Positions 30,960 to 41,765 of a stretch of 64,000 nt of DNA are shown piece after piece. This DNA comes from Blastobasis lacticolella. Its lineage: Eukaryota; Arthropoda; Insecta; Lepidoptera; Blastobasidae. A program made the position numbers and the translations under genes. The stretch lies in NCBI GenBank assembly GCA_905147135.1, contig LR990058.1, positions 16,963,349 to 17,027,348 on the forward strand, written 5' to 3'. The notes under the pieces were generated by a model that saw nothing but the letters and a program-made list of their open reading frames with translations, was not told where the DNA came from and made no database searches. The first letter of the stretch is position 1. Each line of letters begins with the position of its first letter.

Positions 30960-31099
30960 GTCATGGGAGACTACATATTGTCTTAATTAAAATATTTTAA
31001 ATGTTAATGTGTCCTTTGTATGTAATTGTAACTGTTATTGTGTCGTGGTGTGCTATGTGTAATAAATTCTTTCTTTCTTTCTTTCTTTCTTCTTTCTTT
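30960..31099 (+). repeat. Repeat N tail with TTTC microsatellite
   Basis: TTGTGTCGTGGTGTGCTATG, TGTAATAAATTC and a (TTTC)n array at 31064-31099. A related tail is at 43600-43690 (TTGTGTCGTGGCGTCCATG, TGTAATAAATG). AATAAA plus a simple-sequence tail indicates a retroelement 3' end. Confidence 0.6.
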
Positions 31100-31470
31100 A
31101 CATCGGCCCACCTGGGTTCGCAGCCGATTTAACGCCTTCCAGGTTGGCCACGTTGCAGGCTAAAGTTCTACTAGCCTCAAAGTACTTAACGGTCACACAT
31201 TCAGTTCTCGGACTCTGCGAGCATTGTTCAACCTTAGTATACATTTTCATCGGTAGGTAGGTACACTCAATTTCGTGATATCTCAATCATATTCCGCCCC
31301 GTATTCTGGCAACTTTTTTATTTTATGTTTATTAAATCGTGGCTACAAATAATGAGTGACGGCTATGGGCGGCCCGCAACGCCTCAACTACTTTATTGAA
31401 ATTATATCATGGGGCCCCTTTTCAGACAATTTCGATGCCTTGTTAAGACATCCTCCCGTTTTTTATTTAC
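31100..31470. other. Unassigned stretch
   Basis: Nothing recognised. Confidence 0.4.
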
Positions 31471-31583
31471 AGGTATGAGGCATGAGGCATCTTCCTCACA
31501 GTGACAACGCATCTGCGGTTCTGCATTTTTGTTGCCTTGAACCTAAATGTATGTATCATATATGTTATGGGCGACAGTTCTCC
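31471..31583 (+). repeat. Repeat C 3' part
   Basis: GGCATGAGGCATCTTCCTCA, CAGTGACAACGCATCTGCGG and ATGTTATGGGCGACAGTTC. Confidence 0.65.
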
Positions 31584-31875
31584 CTAACGGGTTCTGCTGG
31601 TCAGATGGCAGTCGCTACACGTAGAAATCTTTTGCATCTTTAATTAACGATTCTATTTAGATCAATTCCGTATAGTTGATCTAAAGCATTAAAGGATCCT
31701 GGTAAGAAACTGCTTAGTAGAAAAGCGGCCTCTGTCTGGCAGCTTCACTAGTCGCTAGTGACTGAGCCGCGATTTACCGCTAGGAAGAAAGACAATACCT
31801 AACTGACATACATGGCAAACCCCCCGAAAAATGTCCTTTACCGAAAGGCCGAAACCGATAACTAAACCAGGAACG

Positions 31876-32222
31876 TCGGTGCCCTTGTGGTGATGGTACC
31901 AATCCGACTCGCAATGCGAGAGGTACCAGGATCGAATTCTACTGCCGCCATGTACCAATGACTCTTTTTTGAGTTATGTACATTAGTTGAACACTAACAG
32001 ATGCTTTATGGTGAAGGAAAACAATATCATGAAACCGGCACATTAAAACGACTGAGTGTGTAACCATAATCCAAAATGGTCAGGTTCCCTTGGTAGCAAG
32101 GTCACGGAGGTCAAATGGCAGTCGCTCCACTGTAATTACTTGATCTACGAAATCCTTCATCATGGTTAAAGCGAACCCCAGGCCTTCGTGCGCGAGAGCA
32201 CAACCTGGACATTAATGCCAAC
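31876..32222 (+). repeat. SINE A, near full length
   Basis: The tRNA-like head is decayed (AATCCGACTCGCAATGCGAG, GGATCGAATTC) and the body runs complete to GCACAACCTGGACATTAATG. Confidence 0.8.
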
Positions 32223-32886
32223 CTGTTCCACCAATAGTTTTTTACTAAACCGATTTTAAGAACCAAAAGCTAACGGCTTCTACCCAAAAGAAAACACATC
32301 GAAATCAGATACACACAGAGACACATGTACAATTCATAACACCCATGGTTTTCGTCGCAGGTTAAAAATTAAAGACACAATTCACTTCTTTTCGATTCCG
32401 AGGCAGCGAGAGTGAAACCGATCCGCCTGGGCAGCCGCTGGGGATCTCCAGCGACTCCCTTCACGCATATATGCGTTAATTTGCGTCGAAACGCAATAAA
32501 ACGCTGAGGGGATCCGAGCCCGCAATCTGTAATTGAATTTCGCTGGAGAGGTATAACGTTCGTAGGGAGCGTTTCTTTAAATTGGCATTTCATAAAACAG
32601 GGATTTCGGTGTTTAGACTTAGTTGCAGATTTCTGAAATTATGTGTTGGCAAGAAGTTTATGGACGTGTGTAGCTGAGGTGTAGTGGAGTATGTATACAT
32701 ATTATGTATTATTTAAATCCTTAAATAAATAAATATGCTTGTACAAATTTAGCGCCATCTAGCCCCAAAGTAAGCAAAGCTTATGTTAGCACAGGCAGAG
32801 GCTATCGAGAGCCACATGACTACCTCTCTCACCTCTTCCACATTTATACATATTTTAATGCCGCATCTTTAATACATATTTTAAGC
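32223..32886. other. Unassigned with short SINE H and LINE-tail pieces
   Basis: TTAGCGCCATCTAGCCCC (32748-32765) is a SINE H end in complement. GGCAGAGGCTATCGAGAGCC (32796-32815) recurs as a repeat at 49180-49205 and 52530-52550. No gene recognised. Confidence 0.45.
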
Positions 32887-33133
32887 AGACAGCCCATCTG
32901 GTGTGATAAGCGGTAACTGTCGCCCATAACATCTACGACTCATGCATTTAGGTTGTATGCAACAAAAATGCATTACTGCCGGTGTATAATCACTGTGAAG
33001 ACTAAGATGAAATGCCTCATGCCTGTAATTGCGCTGGCTACCTTATCCTTCAAACCGGAACGGAAATAGATCTGACGATGGTACACACCCAGGCGGACTC
33101 CTTAGGCTTGATAGAGTCCAACTACCTGATAGT
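32887..33133 (-). repeat. Repeat C copy
   Basis: GACAGCCCATCTGGTG, GTCGCCCATAACATCTACGA, AATGCCTCATGCCTGTAATT and TATCCTTCAAACCGG in complement to family C. Confidence 0.7.
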
Positions 33134-33244
33134 ATGATAGACTTTTCCATCATGTTAGTTATGTTCCACCGATACAATCAGCAACATCAGCAAATAGTTC
33201 AGAGACTCCCCACGTCCAGCAATAAAACGTTAAATGATAATTCT

Positions 33245-33345
33245 GCAAGATGGCCGCCCTTCCGGGGACATGCATTAGCCATTAGCATGGCGGCCGTCGT
33301 GACGTCACTTCCGCTCATCCCGACGCGGCGCCGGGCCTAATTCAC
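33245..33345. promoter_or_regulatory. Promoter-like cluster: ATGGCGGC, CRE and ETS words
   Basis: AAGATGGCCGCC (33248-33259), GCATGGCGGCC (33285-33295), TGACGTCA (33300-33307) and an overlapping ACTTCCG (33307-33313) sit in a GC-rich 100 bp patch. Such words (YY1-like, CREB-like, ETS-like) cluster in ubiquitous animal promoters. No coding exon is identifiable nearby, so function is inferred only. Confidence 0.3.
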
Positions 33346-33888
33346 ACGTTCGATACGCCAGGGGTTGTTTGTTGGCATTGTTTTGTTTTGACGGGTGTAA
33401 ATAAGTACATAAGCAGTTATTTATTTATTGATTCATTCGGGACAAGACTTACACTAACAAAGTTATAGCATCTTATAGGTAAAAATATATTTTCTTCTTA
33501 AGTGCAGCCTTAATTATAGGTTACCACGACAAGAAATATAGACTATACTATATACGTACTACTCAAGTTGTGTATATATATAGTAGATGTTAATAGATAA
33601 CTTCCGGAAGGTCATCTTCAGAGAAACAGCCGCAATGTGCCGCACACTGTCAGTTTCACTTGTTTGGATGGGTTTCGGTCATAGTTGACTTTGATAACTA
33701 AGGGTAAGCATGTCGGGCCACGTGCAGTGATATTAATTTCAGCTTGATACCTCTACGCGCATTCACATTGATGTGTTTCGGTTTCAAGGATAAGGTAGCC
33801 AGTATATAGAGACATGAATTATACTCATATTAGTCCTCACAAAGCAATACAGTTTCGTCACATTAAACTTAATCTTTTTTATAAACAC
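33346..33888. other. Unassigned with family C scrap
   Basis: GTTTCGGTTTCAAGGATAAG and TAGTCCTCACAAAG (33776-33845) are decayed family C. Otherwise nothing. Confidence 0.4.
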
Positions 33889-34110
33889 AGCGCCATCTAG
33901 ACCCTAAGTAAAACTTGTGTTATTGGTGCCCGAGAACTACTTATATATTTTATTTAAATACTTTATACTGCTATATTTTATTATACATACAACACCCAGA
34001 CCCATAATAGTAATTAAAATTCATCATATCAATATCTGCCCGGTCGGGAATCTAGCCCGGGACCTCTGCGAGGCGGACGTTCACCAACTCAATCAATCAG
34101 GACGTCAAGG
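33889..34110 (-). repeat. SINE H, full-length copy
   Basis: The minus strand starts GACGTCCTGATTGATTGAG, with a decayed B box (GGGCTAGATTCCCGACC), then the body TTTAATTACTATTATGGGTC and the 3' end TAGGGTCTAGATGGCGCT. It is the only uninterrupted copy here. Confidence 0.75.
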
Positions 34111-34233
34111 CATGAATCGTGGACGTTGTACACAGTTACCACTTACCAACAGGTGGGTCTGTTCATTTGGAAACGAGTGACAACAAACCACAGTTACCGT
34201 GCTCAAAACACATATCCTTTCGTCAATTTCGAG

Positions 34234-34650
34234 CAGGGATGTTATACGTACCATAATAATGGTACACGTAGGTACCATTTTTCAGGTGTTCGTACCATGT
34301 ACCATAGTACTTCCATTATGGTACGCAAAAGTACCATAATTTTACATCAACCCACCTATATGACTTTATCTTGCCCGCTCCGTTCACGGCGCCTTATGAC
34401 AACGCAAAATAGACAATACTGTATGAACGTAAGGTGGCTTTTCGTAAGTATGGAGAGCTTTTTTGACTTGAAGAAAGGGTTGATTTTACGTACACCCCCC
34501 CCCCCCCCCCCCAAATAGAAATTTAGCCATTTTCGTACTATTTTAGGGAGACTATACTGCTGGTAACACTGCGTGCCATAATTTTGTCTACAGTACCAGA
34601 ATTTTGACAGGCCTGTGCCATAATTTCTGACTTGGCATCTAACATCCCTG
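34234..34650. mobile_element. hAT-type non-autonomous element, 417 bp
   Basis: The ends are CAGGGATGTTA and TAACATCCCTG, a perfect 11 bp inverted repeat of hAT type. They are flanked by the identical 8 bp ATTTCGAG at 34226-34233 and 34651-34658. The left third holds about eight GTACCAT/ATGGTAC words, probably transposase-binding subterminal repeats. A run of ~20 C lies at 34494-34513. No transposase is encoded. Confidence 0.9.
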
Positions 34651-34658
34651 ATTTCGAG

Positions 34659-35960
34659 TCCCGCTATCAGCTCACCATTCACAAAAGGTTTCAGCTCGCA
34701 TACTAGCATAACGTGCTTGTTTACTGTCAGCACTCACTGGCTCGCAGTGACGTGTGGGTACTGGATAGCTACCCTCATTAGGCCGGCCCCGTAAATTCGG
34801 GGAACGGTCCTCTATGGTAATGCGTGTAATGCTCGCTCGGTACGGACGGACGATAACATGTAATGACTGGTACCGTCGGCTTTGCTGGTGCGTTCACGAT
34901 CTTTGCATGGAACTGTACGGTTGTTTTCTCTTGCTACAAGGTAGGTAAAAACAAGTTGAGATTGAATTTACAATAAAACTTACACTGCGACACGAAGAAG
35001 GCATGAAGGAGAAGAGAAGTAACGAACGAAGCCCGCATATTGTGAAATATGGGGCACGTTACTATATTCTTTATTTAAACAGCAAAACTATATTGAAATC
35101 TTAACTAATTTAATGACTTTTTTTAGTAACTAATGTATTAATTTACAATTTCATTTTATTTAAGTAAGAAATTTTATAAATTATGTTTAAAAGAAATATG
35201 CGGCCAGCCTTTTGGGAACAATTCCTTTAACATGGGACTTGGGGCAAGCTTTTTATTTGTAAATATTATTTTATAATTTAGTATTAGCTTTATTTAACTT
35301 AACTAATTTAAACTAAATCAATCTAAAATAAAAAAAATTAAATGAATAGAAAAGATCGAATATGTCGTCATGGTGCACAGTGGCGTCTTTTTATAATACA
35401 CTGGTGCACTTCATTCATTCACTTCGCATTCATTCACTTTTTTTCTTCGAACCTCGTCGCACTGTTCTTTCTTTTGGAAAATGAGAATTTCTGTGCCTGT
35501 TATTTCCCTCGTTCAAGTCACTAGGATCCATACCGTTTATGTAGAGGACAAGAATCATCGATTATAAATTAAATGAAAGAAAATGAACAAATATAAGTAA
35601 GTCTTTTCACGCCAAAAATTTACATGATAGGTACTATAACGAACCTTCGTCAGAAGTACAAAGACAGACAACAGCACCTCGCTTCACAGGTACAAAACTC
35701 GGTACAAAATGTTGAAACAGATTATATTTATCTTCGATTGACACTAACCGTCTATAGAGGAAAACGTGCTCGGAGCGCATGTTTCGAACGCGGCCCCGAT
35801 GTGCTGATGATGCAAAGTCCTTGATGGACTGTCGGAGTCGTGTATGGGTGATGGTCTGTCGCTTGTTTGGCAACATTGGTTTGGTTTGTTTACATTTGGC
35901 AAGGTATTTCATGAATTTAACGGTGTTGTAAATATTTAATCAATAACAAAAAATCTAGGT
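34659..35960. other. Unassigned stretch
   Basis: AT-rich around 35060-35340. Frames of 60-90 codons are unconvincing. No repeat partner seen. Confidence 0.4.
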
Positions 35961-36235
35961 TTATGACATACGTTAGGCAAACAGGCAAGCGGGCCACCTG
36001 ATGGAAAGTGGTCACCACTGCCTATAGACATTAGCAACACCAAGAGTATCGCGAATGCGTTGCCCACCTCTATAACACGTTGCTCTGGCAGCAAAAGGCA
36101 AATGCCACTCCACTGCCAAAGCCACGGTTCCCCAAAACCCCACCCCATGGAGCACTGGAAACCTTACTTACCGGCAGAAACACAATACTATTTAAAAGAG
36201 TATTATTTAGCTGCGATATTCTGTAAGGTTAGCCT
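35961..36235 (-). repeat. Repeat D, long copy
   Basis: The copy runs from ACAGGCAAGCGGGCCACCTG through CTATAACACGTTGCTCTGGC to ACCGGCAGAAACACAATAC (near-exact complement of 47900-48160). Its counterpart at 47848-48178 is oriented the other way and closely matched over ~270 bp. Confidence 0.8.
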
Positions 36236-36339
36236 ATTTGTATGAAATGAGGCGTCCTGACAAATCTTTCTTGCTTCTTTCTTGCACATTCACCTACCTA
36301 TTCATAGATGCTAGTAATGTTAAATATTTCGTCCTACTC

Positions 36340-36525
36340 ATATCCATACTAATATAATAGTAAAAAATAAATAAAAAATGAATTTTTGTAACTCATAAGC
36401 ATCTGAACCGATTTTAAGTAACACAGGGTACTATCCCGGGAATATAATTGGTTCCCGCTGTTGTTGTTTGTTGTGTTATCCAAATTGCGCGCGGATGAAA
36501 GCCGCTGAGAACGTCGAGTATTGTA
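36340..36525 (+). repeat. Helitron-like repeat
   Basis: TCCATACTAATATAATAG, GCATCTGAACCGATTTTAAG and GCGCGCGGATGAAAGCCGCTG fit the Helitron-like family pattern. Confidence 0.45.
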
Positions 36526-37169
36526 GATTTCCAATCATAGTGTGTAGGAACTCACAAACTAGCGTGTTTAACATTTGAGGGTTCCGATAGTGATTCCATA
36601 ACCCCTTTAGGGTTATACCGTTGGCTTATACGTGTCTCTCTCAATAAATTTCCCTTCATTACTTTATTACTGCGTTACTATGCTTTCGAGCTCCGCTTGG
36701 GCGTACACAACAGTTTTATGGCCCGCACTTCGGGGCCCCCGAGACCGAGCACGGCCGAAATTAGAAATGAATCAAAGCAAAACACCGCCAGCGAACGGGA
36801 AATCGAAAACGGAAACCCGGAACCCTTTCGCGATGCACGCATCAAATAAAGAAGCCTATACAGGACACACATACACCCTTACACAACAACAAAAGCGAAG
36901 GAGGTAATATCATTTATATTCACGGAGTCAAATCACATCTACATCAAAATAGGCGATCGTAAAAAACGGGGATTCAGTAAAAGAAATACCCGGGACACTA
37001 AAATTCTTATACGGGAGCGCCTTCAGATAATTGACAGGATAACAGCGGAGTTGAGGAGGGTGGAGCCTCAGTGCTCGGTGCCTAAGTACCTGAATCGATT
37101 GAGTTGCAGGGTTTACAAACAGGTCGTTTAAACAAGGTCAGAGCGTCAGGGCTAATGGTGGGGTCGGAT
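36526..37169. other. Unassigned stretch
   Basis: An ORF of ~91 codons (36632-36907) shows no recognisable similarity. Confidence 0.4.
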
Positions 37170-37817
37170 TCGTACCCCGAGGTACCCGGTAACGCCATGT
37201 ATCTGTCGCAGCCAAATGGTTAAATTAGCCGTTTTATTAAACGGCTAGCTTTCTGAGCAGTAATTTAATTGAAAATTTGCCAATTTCATGAACTTTGAAA
37301 GTAACGTCTAATGAACGATATTTACCCTACTTTACGGAGCTCCTCCATGCATTGTCACAACATTAAATTAACTTAACCGAAGCAAAACCTAGAGCTAACT
37401 ATTATTATTGTTTGAGGTATTGTGGTAAGGTTAGCGTTGTAACAATGTATGAAGGAGCTCCGTAAGCTCGGGACAGTACTGTTCTTTCAACATGATGTTA
37501 AAATCTCATGCAATTGGCAAATTTTCAATTAAATAATTGCTCAAAAAACTAGCCGTTTAATTAACCGGCTAATTTAACCATCCGGCTACGACATATCAAT
37601 GACTCTTTTCTGAGTTATGTACATTAGTTGTATACTAACCGTTGCTCTCACGGTAAGGAAAAATATCATGATCAAATCAACACATTCAGGAGACTGAATG
37701 TGTTCCCCAGGGTCACGGAAATCAGATGACAGTCGCTCTACTGTAACTTCATGATCTGCCAAATCATGGATCATGATCAAGGCGGACCCCGGGTCCTCGT
37801 GCGCGAGAGCACAACCG
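37170..37817 (+). repeat. SINE A split by MITE E
   Basis: The head fragment ends CGCCATGTATC at 37203 and the body restarts TATCAATGACTCTTTTCTG at 37594. It runs to CGTGCGCGAGAGCACAACCG, with an internal deletion of the CCTGGTCAGG segment. Confidence 0.8.
37204..37593. mobile_element. MITE E copy 1 (390 bp near-palindrome)
   Basis: Begins TGTCGCAGCCAAATGGTTAA and ends in the complement (TTAACCATCCGGCTACGACA). The arms pair over roughly 165 bp. The flanking duplication is TATC (37200-37203 and 37594-37597), and the insertion is into SINE A. Other copies: 42435-42784 and 44807-45197. It is non-coding. Confidence 0.9.
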
Positions 37818-37887
37818 CAACCAAAGATTACTTTCTTAACATTGTGCTAAATCTCGCGCAATCTTACAGAAAATCCGTATCACTAGA

Positions 37888-38103
37888 TACATTTTATAAA
37901 ACAAAATCCCACGCCGCGTCTCTTGTCTGTGTATTCACGATAAACACAAAAACTACTGAACGTATTTTAATGCTGTTGTCACCAGTGATTCATGAGGAGG
38001 TTTTAAGTGTTAAGTTGTTGAGGTTTGCATGAATCGGTTGAAATATGACGATATCTCTGAAAAGTAAAAAGTGGTCCGGACGAAATCGCGGGCAAAACCT
38101 AGT
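37888..38103 (+). repeat. Helitron-like repeat, CTAGT end
   Basis: AAATCCCACGCCGCGTCTC, ACAAAAACTACTGAACGTAT and CGAAATCGCGGGCAAAACCT then AGT. A close relative is at 41565-41765. Confidence 0.55.
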
Positions 38104-38635
38104 ATTTTATAAATCTGATTTGTTTAACTTACCTCACTTAACGTTAACTTGAACACGCCACATTTATAATATTGTTATAACAAACCGGGACAAGAGTAAA
38201 AAATAAAAAAATAAAAATCGTTTATTACATCTATCTCACACATGGCACAGTACAATTGATCATAATACAGCATACAAGAAACAATGAAAAAGGGACAATG
38301 CTATCGTTACTTCGTTACCTAGCCGTAAGGAGACATGCAACGGGGCCACACTCAGCATAAGCCACGGCTGACGCCATGGCGCTGGTTTTCAGTGTGCCCC
38401 TCAGTGAAGCACGGACGTAAGAGATTTTACATGCCAGTAATACATAACAATAAAACCAAAAATACTTATCTATAAAATACTATAGGTACATAATATAAAT
38501 AAAAGAATTCCTAATCAATAAATTGTAGTTTAGTGCCTACGTATTGCGGAGTGTATAAAATTATACGACTAATTTAAAAAGACACGAACGTCGCGCGTCG
38601 GTCCGGACAAAGCCATCTAACATCACATACGTGTA
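38104..38635 (-). other. Probable retroelement 3' tail in unassigned DNA
   Basis: AAAAATCGTTTATTACATC (38212-38230) in complement is an AATAAACG polyadenylation-type end after an A/T tail. The following ~200 bp include CAACGGGGCCACACTCAGC. No coding frame is recognised. Confidence 0.35.
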
Positions 38636-38897
38636 GAGCTCGTCTAGTCTAAAATGACGCGCCCCACTAAGTAGTAACTAAGTAGTTAGTTGATTTCGAT
38701 GTGTGAGTGCAAATATTGATAACGACACTTCATCTGTGTGGGAGCCAATGAACGACGCGTGCTGCTACGTTTGAATCTCACCGGCAACTGAATGACCAAT
38801 TACAACGGCATTTGTATATGTATTGCGTCCATATTTTAAACTTGCTTGTGTGCGTTAATGCGATAGTGGGGCGCGTCATTTTAGATTAGACGAGCTC
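38636..38897. mobile_element. MITE F copy 1
   Basis: GAGCTCGTCTAGTCTAAAAT at left with its complement at right, and TA on both flanks (GTA before, TAC after). The internal block AACGACACTTCATCTGTGTG is common to copies at 50011-50272 and 62817-63066. A TA target suggests a Tc1/mariner-type mobiliser. Confidence 0.8.
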
Positions 38898-39540
38898 TAC
38901 TTACATTTTTTCCCGGTCGCCATGCACCTATATCACGCTCTCATTGAAAATTGAAAATTGCAATAAATTAAAATTTTAAAACAAATCAACGATTCAACAT
39001 TAATTAAACTTTGTTAACCATTTTAAGTATTGCCCGGCTTTATATCAGAACTGTCCCAACAAATTAATTCTTTGAAATTGGAGGCAATAAAAAGTGAAGT
39101 TGCTATAATTCGTCAAAAGAATTTGTTCATCGTTTTTACCAAGCTTTCGTCCGCGACTTTGTACGCTTGGACCAGTTGCATTTTACCGTTCATTTTCCAT
39201 AATTATATTTCCTTATTTACACCTGACTTATCCCTTTCACATGGTAATTTTTTAAACCCTTTCATCTACCTATCTGCATGCCAAATAGCTCGATTTGTCA
39301 ACTCTATTGTGTTACTGTATATGCTGCTAACTGTAACGAAGTAATCTTGTCTTTTTATCATTAGGAAATGAGAATAGTAAAAATATCTTGCTTCGAACCT
39401 ATTCATAACTGCCATCCATTGTCTGTATTACCAATCTTTCATTACAAGCAGGATGAATGTATTGTATTCAAAATGACCAGATTTGAAGGAGTCCTTCTGG
39501 TATCATTGGTTTTTCTTAACCTTTTTAAATATGAACTAGC
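38898..39540. other. Unassigned stretch
   Basis: A plus-strand frame of 104 codons (39030-39344) contains a hydrophobic stretch, but no family is recognised and no splice structure is evident. I do not call a gene. Confidence 0.35.
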
Positions 39541-39886
39541 AGGCATTTGACCTCCATCTCTCCTGGTGGTAAATGACGATGCGGCCGATGATGGGGCACG
39601 CCTATTCACTCTAGCCTGGAACGTGTCCCGATTATATTGATCAGGGAACACATTCGCAGGCAATGTGTTCCATTCCTTCCCCAATATAAAGGTTGACGTG
39701 CGAATAGCTGGAAGATCCACGACATAAGGATGAACCGCCCGCCCGGATCGAGAGGCCGGCGGAATGAGGTCGTGCAACTGCTACGCACATTCTCCGAAAT
39801 GTAACCTGTAGAAGACCGACAGTCGCACAACCATACCGATGGGCGAGGCTCTACAGCTTAGCATCAATCAATTGCGAGTCACAAAT
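39541..39886 (-). pseudogene. Truncated relic of the 57.5 kb LINE
   Basis: This is the complement of the 3' end of the LINE at 57540-57920. The minus strand encodes recognisable LHDLIPP, SGRAVHPYVVDLPAIRTSTF, KEWNTLPANVFPDQYN and FQARVNR, but in two frames with small deletions. Only the C-terminal ~110 codons survive; reverse transcriptase and endonuclease are absent. No poly(A) remains at its left end. Divergence from the intact copy is substantial, so this is a much older 5'-truncated insertion. It abuts, in the opposite orientation, the RLE-type relic that begins at about 39905. Confidence 0.85.
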
Positions 39887-39904
39887 TAACTTACTTATTA
39901 ATTG

Positions 39905-40440
39905 CCTATTGACTACGTCTTTGAGGCCAGGCGGCGGCTGCTTCAGCTGAGATCTTGAAACGCCGTAAATACGTAAATATCACAAATAAATACGCATTTG
40001 CAACGTATGCCGTGGAAACTTTAGTGTCGTGAAGCGTGATAGCGTTCCGGCTCTGCCTGGCATTGTCGAGCACGGTTCGGTCGTGGTTGGCGAGGGATAC
40101 GTTTATCTACGGCCATAGGGCGGTCAGCGTGCCAATGTGTGTTTCCATCCTACTTTCCTACCCCCTCCTTTTTGACGATTGAAAGAGATATTTAATGTCC
40201 TAATCAATAAAGAAATTTTGAATTTTGAATTTTGAGTTTAGAAGCCCTGAAGCTAAAAAGCTAATCGTCAAATTAAAAATTAATTTAATTAATTCCACCG
40301 GTGACTGCAGGGCTGATTCATTACTCGGCCAACGTTATGAGCGTTAGGGATCCAGCATTATGAGCACCATCCCCAACAGTGGCAGCGATCTAGAAGACAT
40401 TTACGTACATGTAGATTTTAATTTAATTTAGTTAGATGAG
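39905..40440 (+). pseudogene. Relic of the RLE-type retroelement 3' end
   Basis: GAGATCTTGAAACGCCGTAA, GCCGTGGAAACTTTAG, CCTGAAGCTAAAAAGCTAAT and CAACAGTGGCAGCGATCTAG follow, base by base with mutations, 16820-17090 of the RT element at 13617-17257. It corresponds to the last ~85 codons (the block after the nuclease motif) plus ~60 bp of 3' UTR. Repeat K is inserted at 40035-40240 with GAAG on both sides. Frame-disrupting indels are present. It shows that the RLE-type family has mobilised at least twice in this region and that its extreme C-terminus is shared between copies. Confidence 0.85.
40035..40240 (+). repeat. Repeat K copy 2, inserted in the RLE relic
   Basis: GCGGTCAGCGTGCCAATGTG, TTTTTGACGATTGAAAGAGA, TTAATGTCCTAATCAATAAA and a TTTTGAATTTTGAA tail, flanked by GAAG (40031-40034 and 40241-40244). 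Confidence 0.75.
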
Positions 40441-40509
40441 TTCATCTTTGATTTGGTAAATAAAAATTAAAATTTGAAGCGATAAAAAATGATTGCTTAT
40501 CTACACTTC

Positions 40510-40700
40510 TACACTAATATTATAAAGAGGAAAGATTTGTACCTATTTTTGTATGTTTGTATGTTTGTATTGAATAGGCTTCGAAACTACTGGACCGATT
40601 TCAAAAATTCTTTCACCGTTGGGAAGCTACACTATCCGCGGGTGACATAGGCTATATTATATTTTCTAAAAAATTACGGATCATTAATAAAACTCCAATA
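40510..40700 (+). repeat. Helitron-like repeat
   Basis: ACACTAATATTATAAAGAGG, TTTGTATGTTTGTATGTTTG, AACTACTGGACCGATTTCAA and CCGCGGGTGACATAGGCTAT. Confidence 0.55.
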
Positions 40701-41269
40701 ATGTAACCCAAGGTGTAAAAAAATACCCAAAAAATTCCTTACATCGCGTGCGCTGCTAAAACTATTGATGATAGAACAAAGTAATGTACTACGACTTTGC
40801 AGAACACATCATTATCTACAAAAAGTGTCGGGACAGTATATGTCTAACTATTATAGTTATGTCACAATAAGTGTTCTTTTATTTTCAAAATTTAATTGAA
40901 ATGCCGCCGCTAAAAAACGCTCTTTATTTGTACCTTGGTATTAATCCTTATCAAAATAAATTACTTCATATTCACGACTGCTTCAATACCTTTATATAAC
41001 TTTTTTAATTATTCAATTCAGACATTCCATTCGAAAGATATCACGAGTTTAAAAATGTGAATATTAGAAAAAAGTCGCGTGTTCGCCGCTCAGTCCGCTC
41101 GGCTATCTAGGCAGCACGGGGTACGTACGGGAGGGGAGGAGTCAATGTCAAGAAATACGGCCGTCAGGAGCCGGGTCGCCCCCTTCCCTCTAAAATGGTT
41201 GAGGAGACGGTTGGAACTTTTGTGATCGTAATATGGTGTCCTGTTTGTAACGGGACACTACTCAGTACA
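40701..41269. other. Unassigned stretch
   Basis: AT-rich with a G-rich patch near 41115-41145. No gene recognised. Confidence 0.4.
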
Positions 41270-41530
41270 TCATCATCATCATCACAGCCCATAACAGTCC
41301 ACTACAGGACTTTGGGCCTCTCCCGCAAAAGGGGAGGTTATTGCCATAATCTCCACGCTTGGCAGGCGGGTTAGAGATCGCAGTGTTGGAAACATAACAA
41401 TGAAAAACGCTGCTGCCCATTTTCCAGTTTATGGAGACTAGATATTTTGCCTCTAAACGTTAGTCGCCTTGTACGACACCCACGAGTGTAAGGGGTTGGT
41501 GCTATTCTACTCTACCGGTCACCACACGGC
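41270..41530 (-). repeat. Repeat B copy 2
   Basis: CATCATCATCATCACAGCCC, AAAAGGGGAGGTTATTGCCA, CGCTTGGCAGGCGGG and ACCACACGGC in complement to 5518-5783. Confidence 0.8.
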
Positions 41531-41564
41531 TAACTCAGTACATACTTAAGTATAATATAATTAC

Positions 41565-41765
41565 TTCATATTATAAAACGAAGTCCCACGCCGTGTCTTA
41601 CTGTCATTCTGTACGCGATAAACTCAAAAACTACTGAACGGATTTTCATGCGATATTCACACACAGACTATATAGTGCGGTTTTAGACAACGTGATTCAT
41701 GACGAAGGTTCAGGTGTATAATTTGTTAAGGTTTACTACCCGTGCGAAGCCGGGGCGGGCCGCTA
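41565..41765 (+). repeat. Helitron-like repeat with hairpin and CTAGT end
   Basis: AACGAAGTCCCACGCCGTGT, AAAAACTACTGAACGGATTT and GGGGCGGGCCGCTAGTT. A short GC hairpin just before CTAG-T is the expected Helitron 3' terminus. Related to 37888-38103. Confidence 0.6.
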
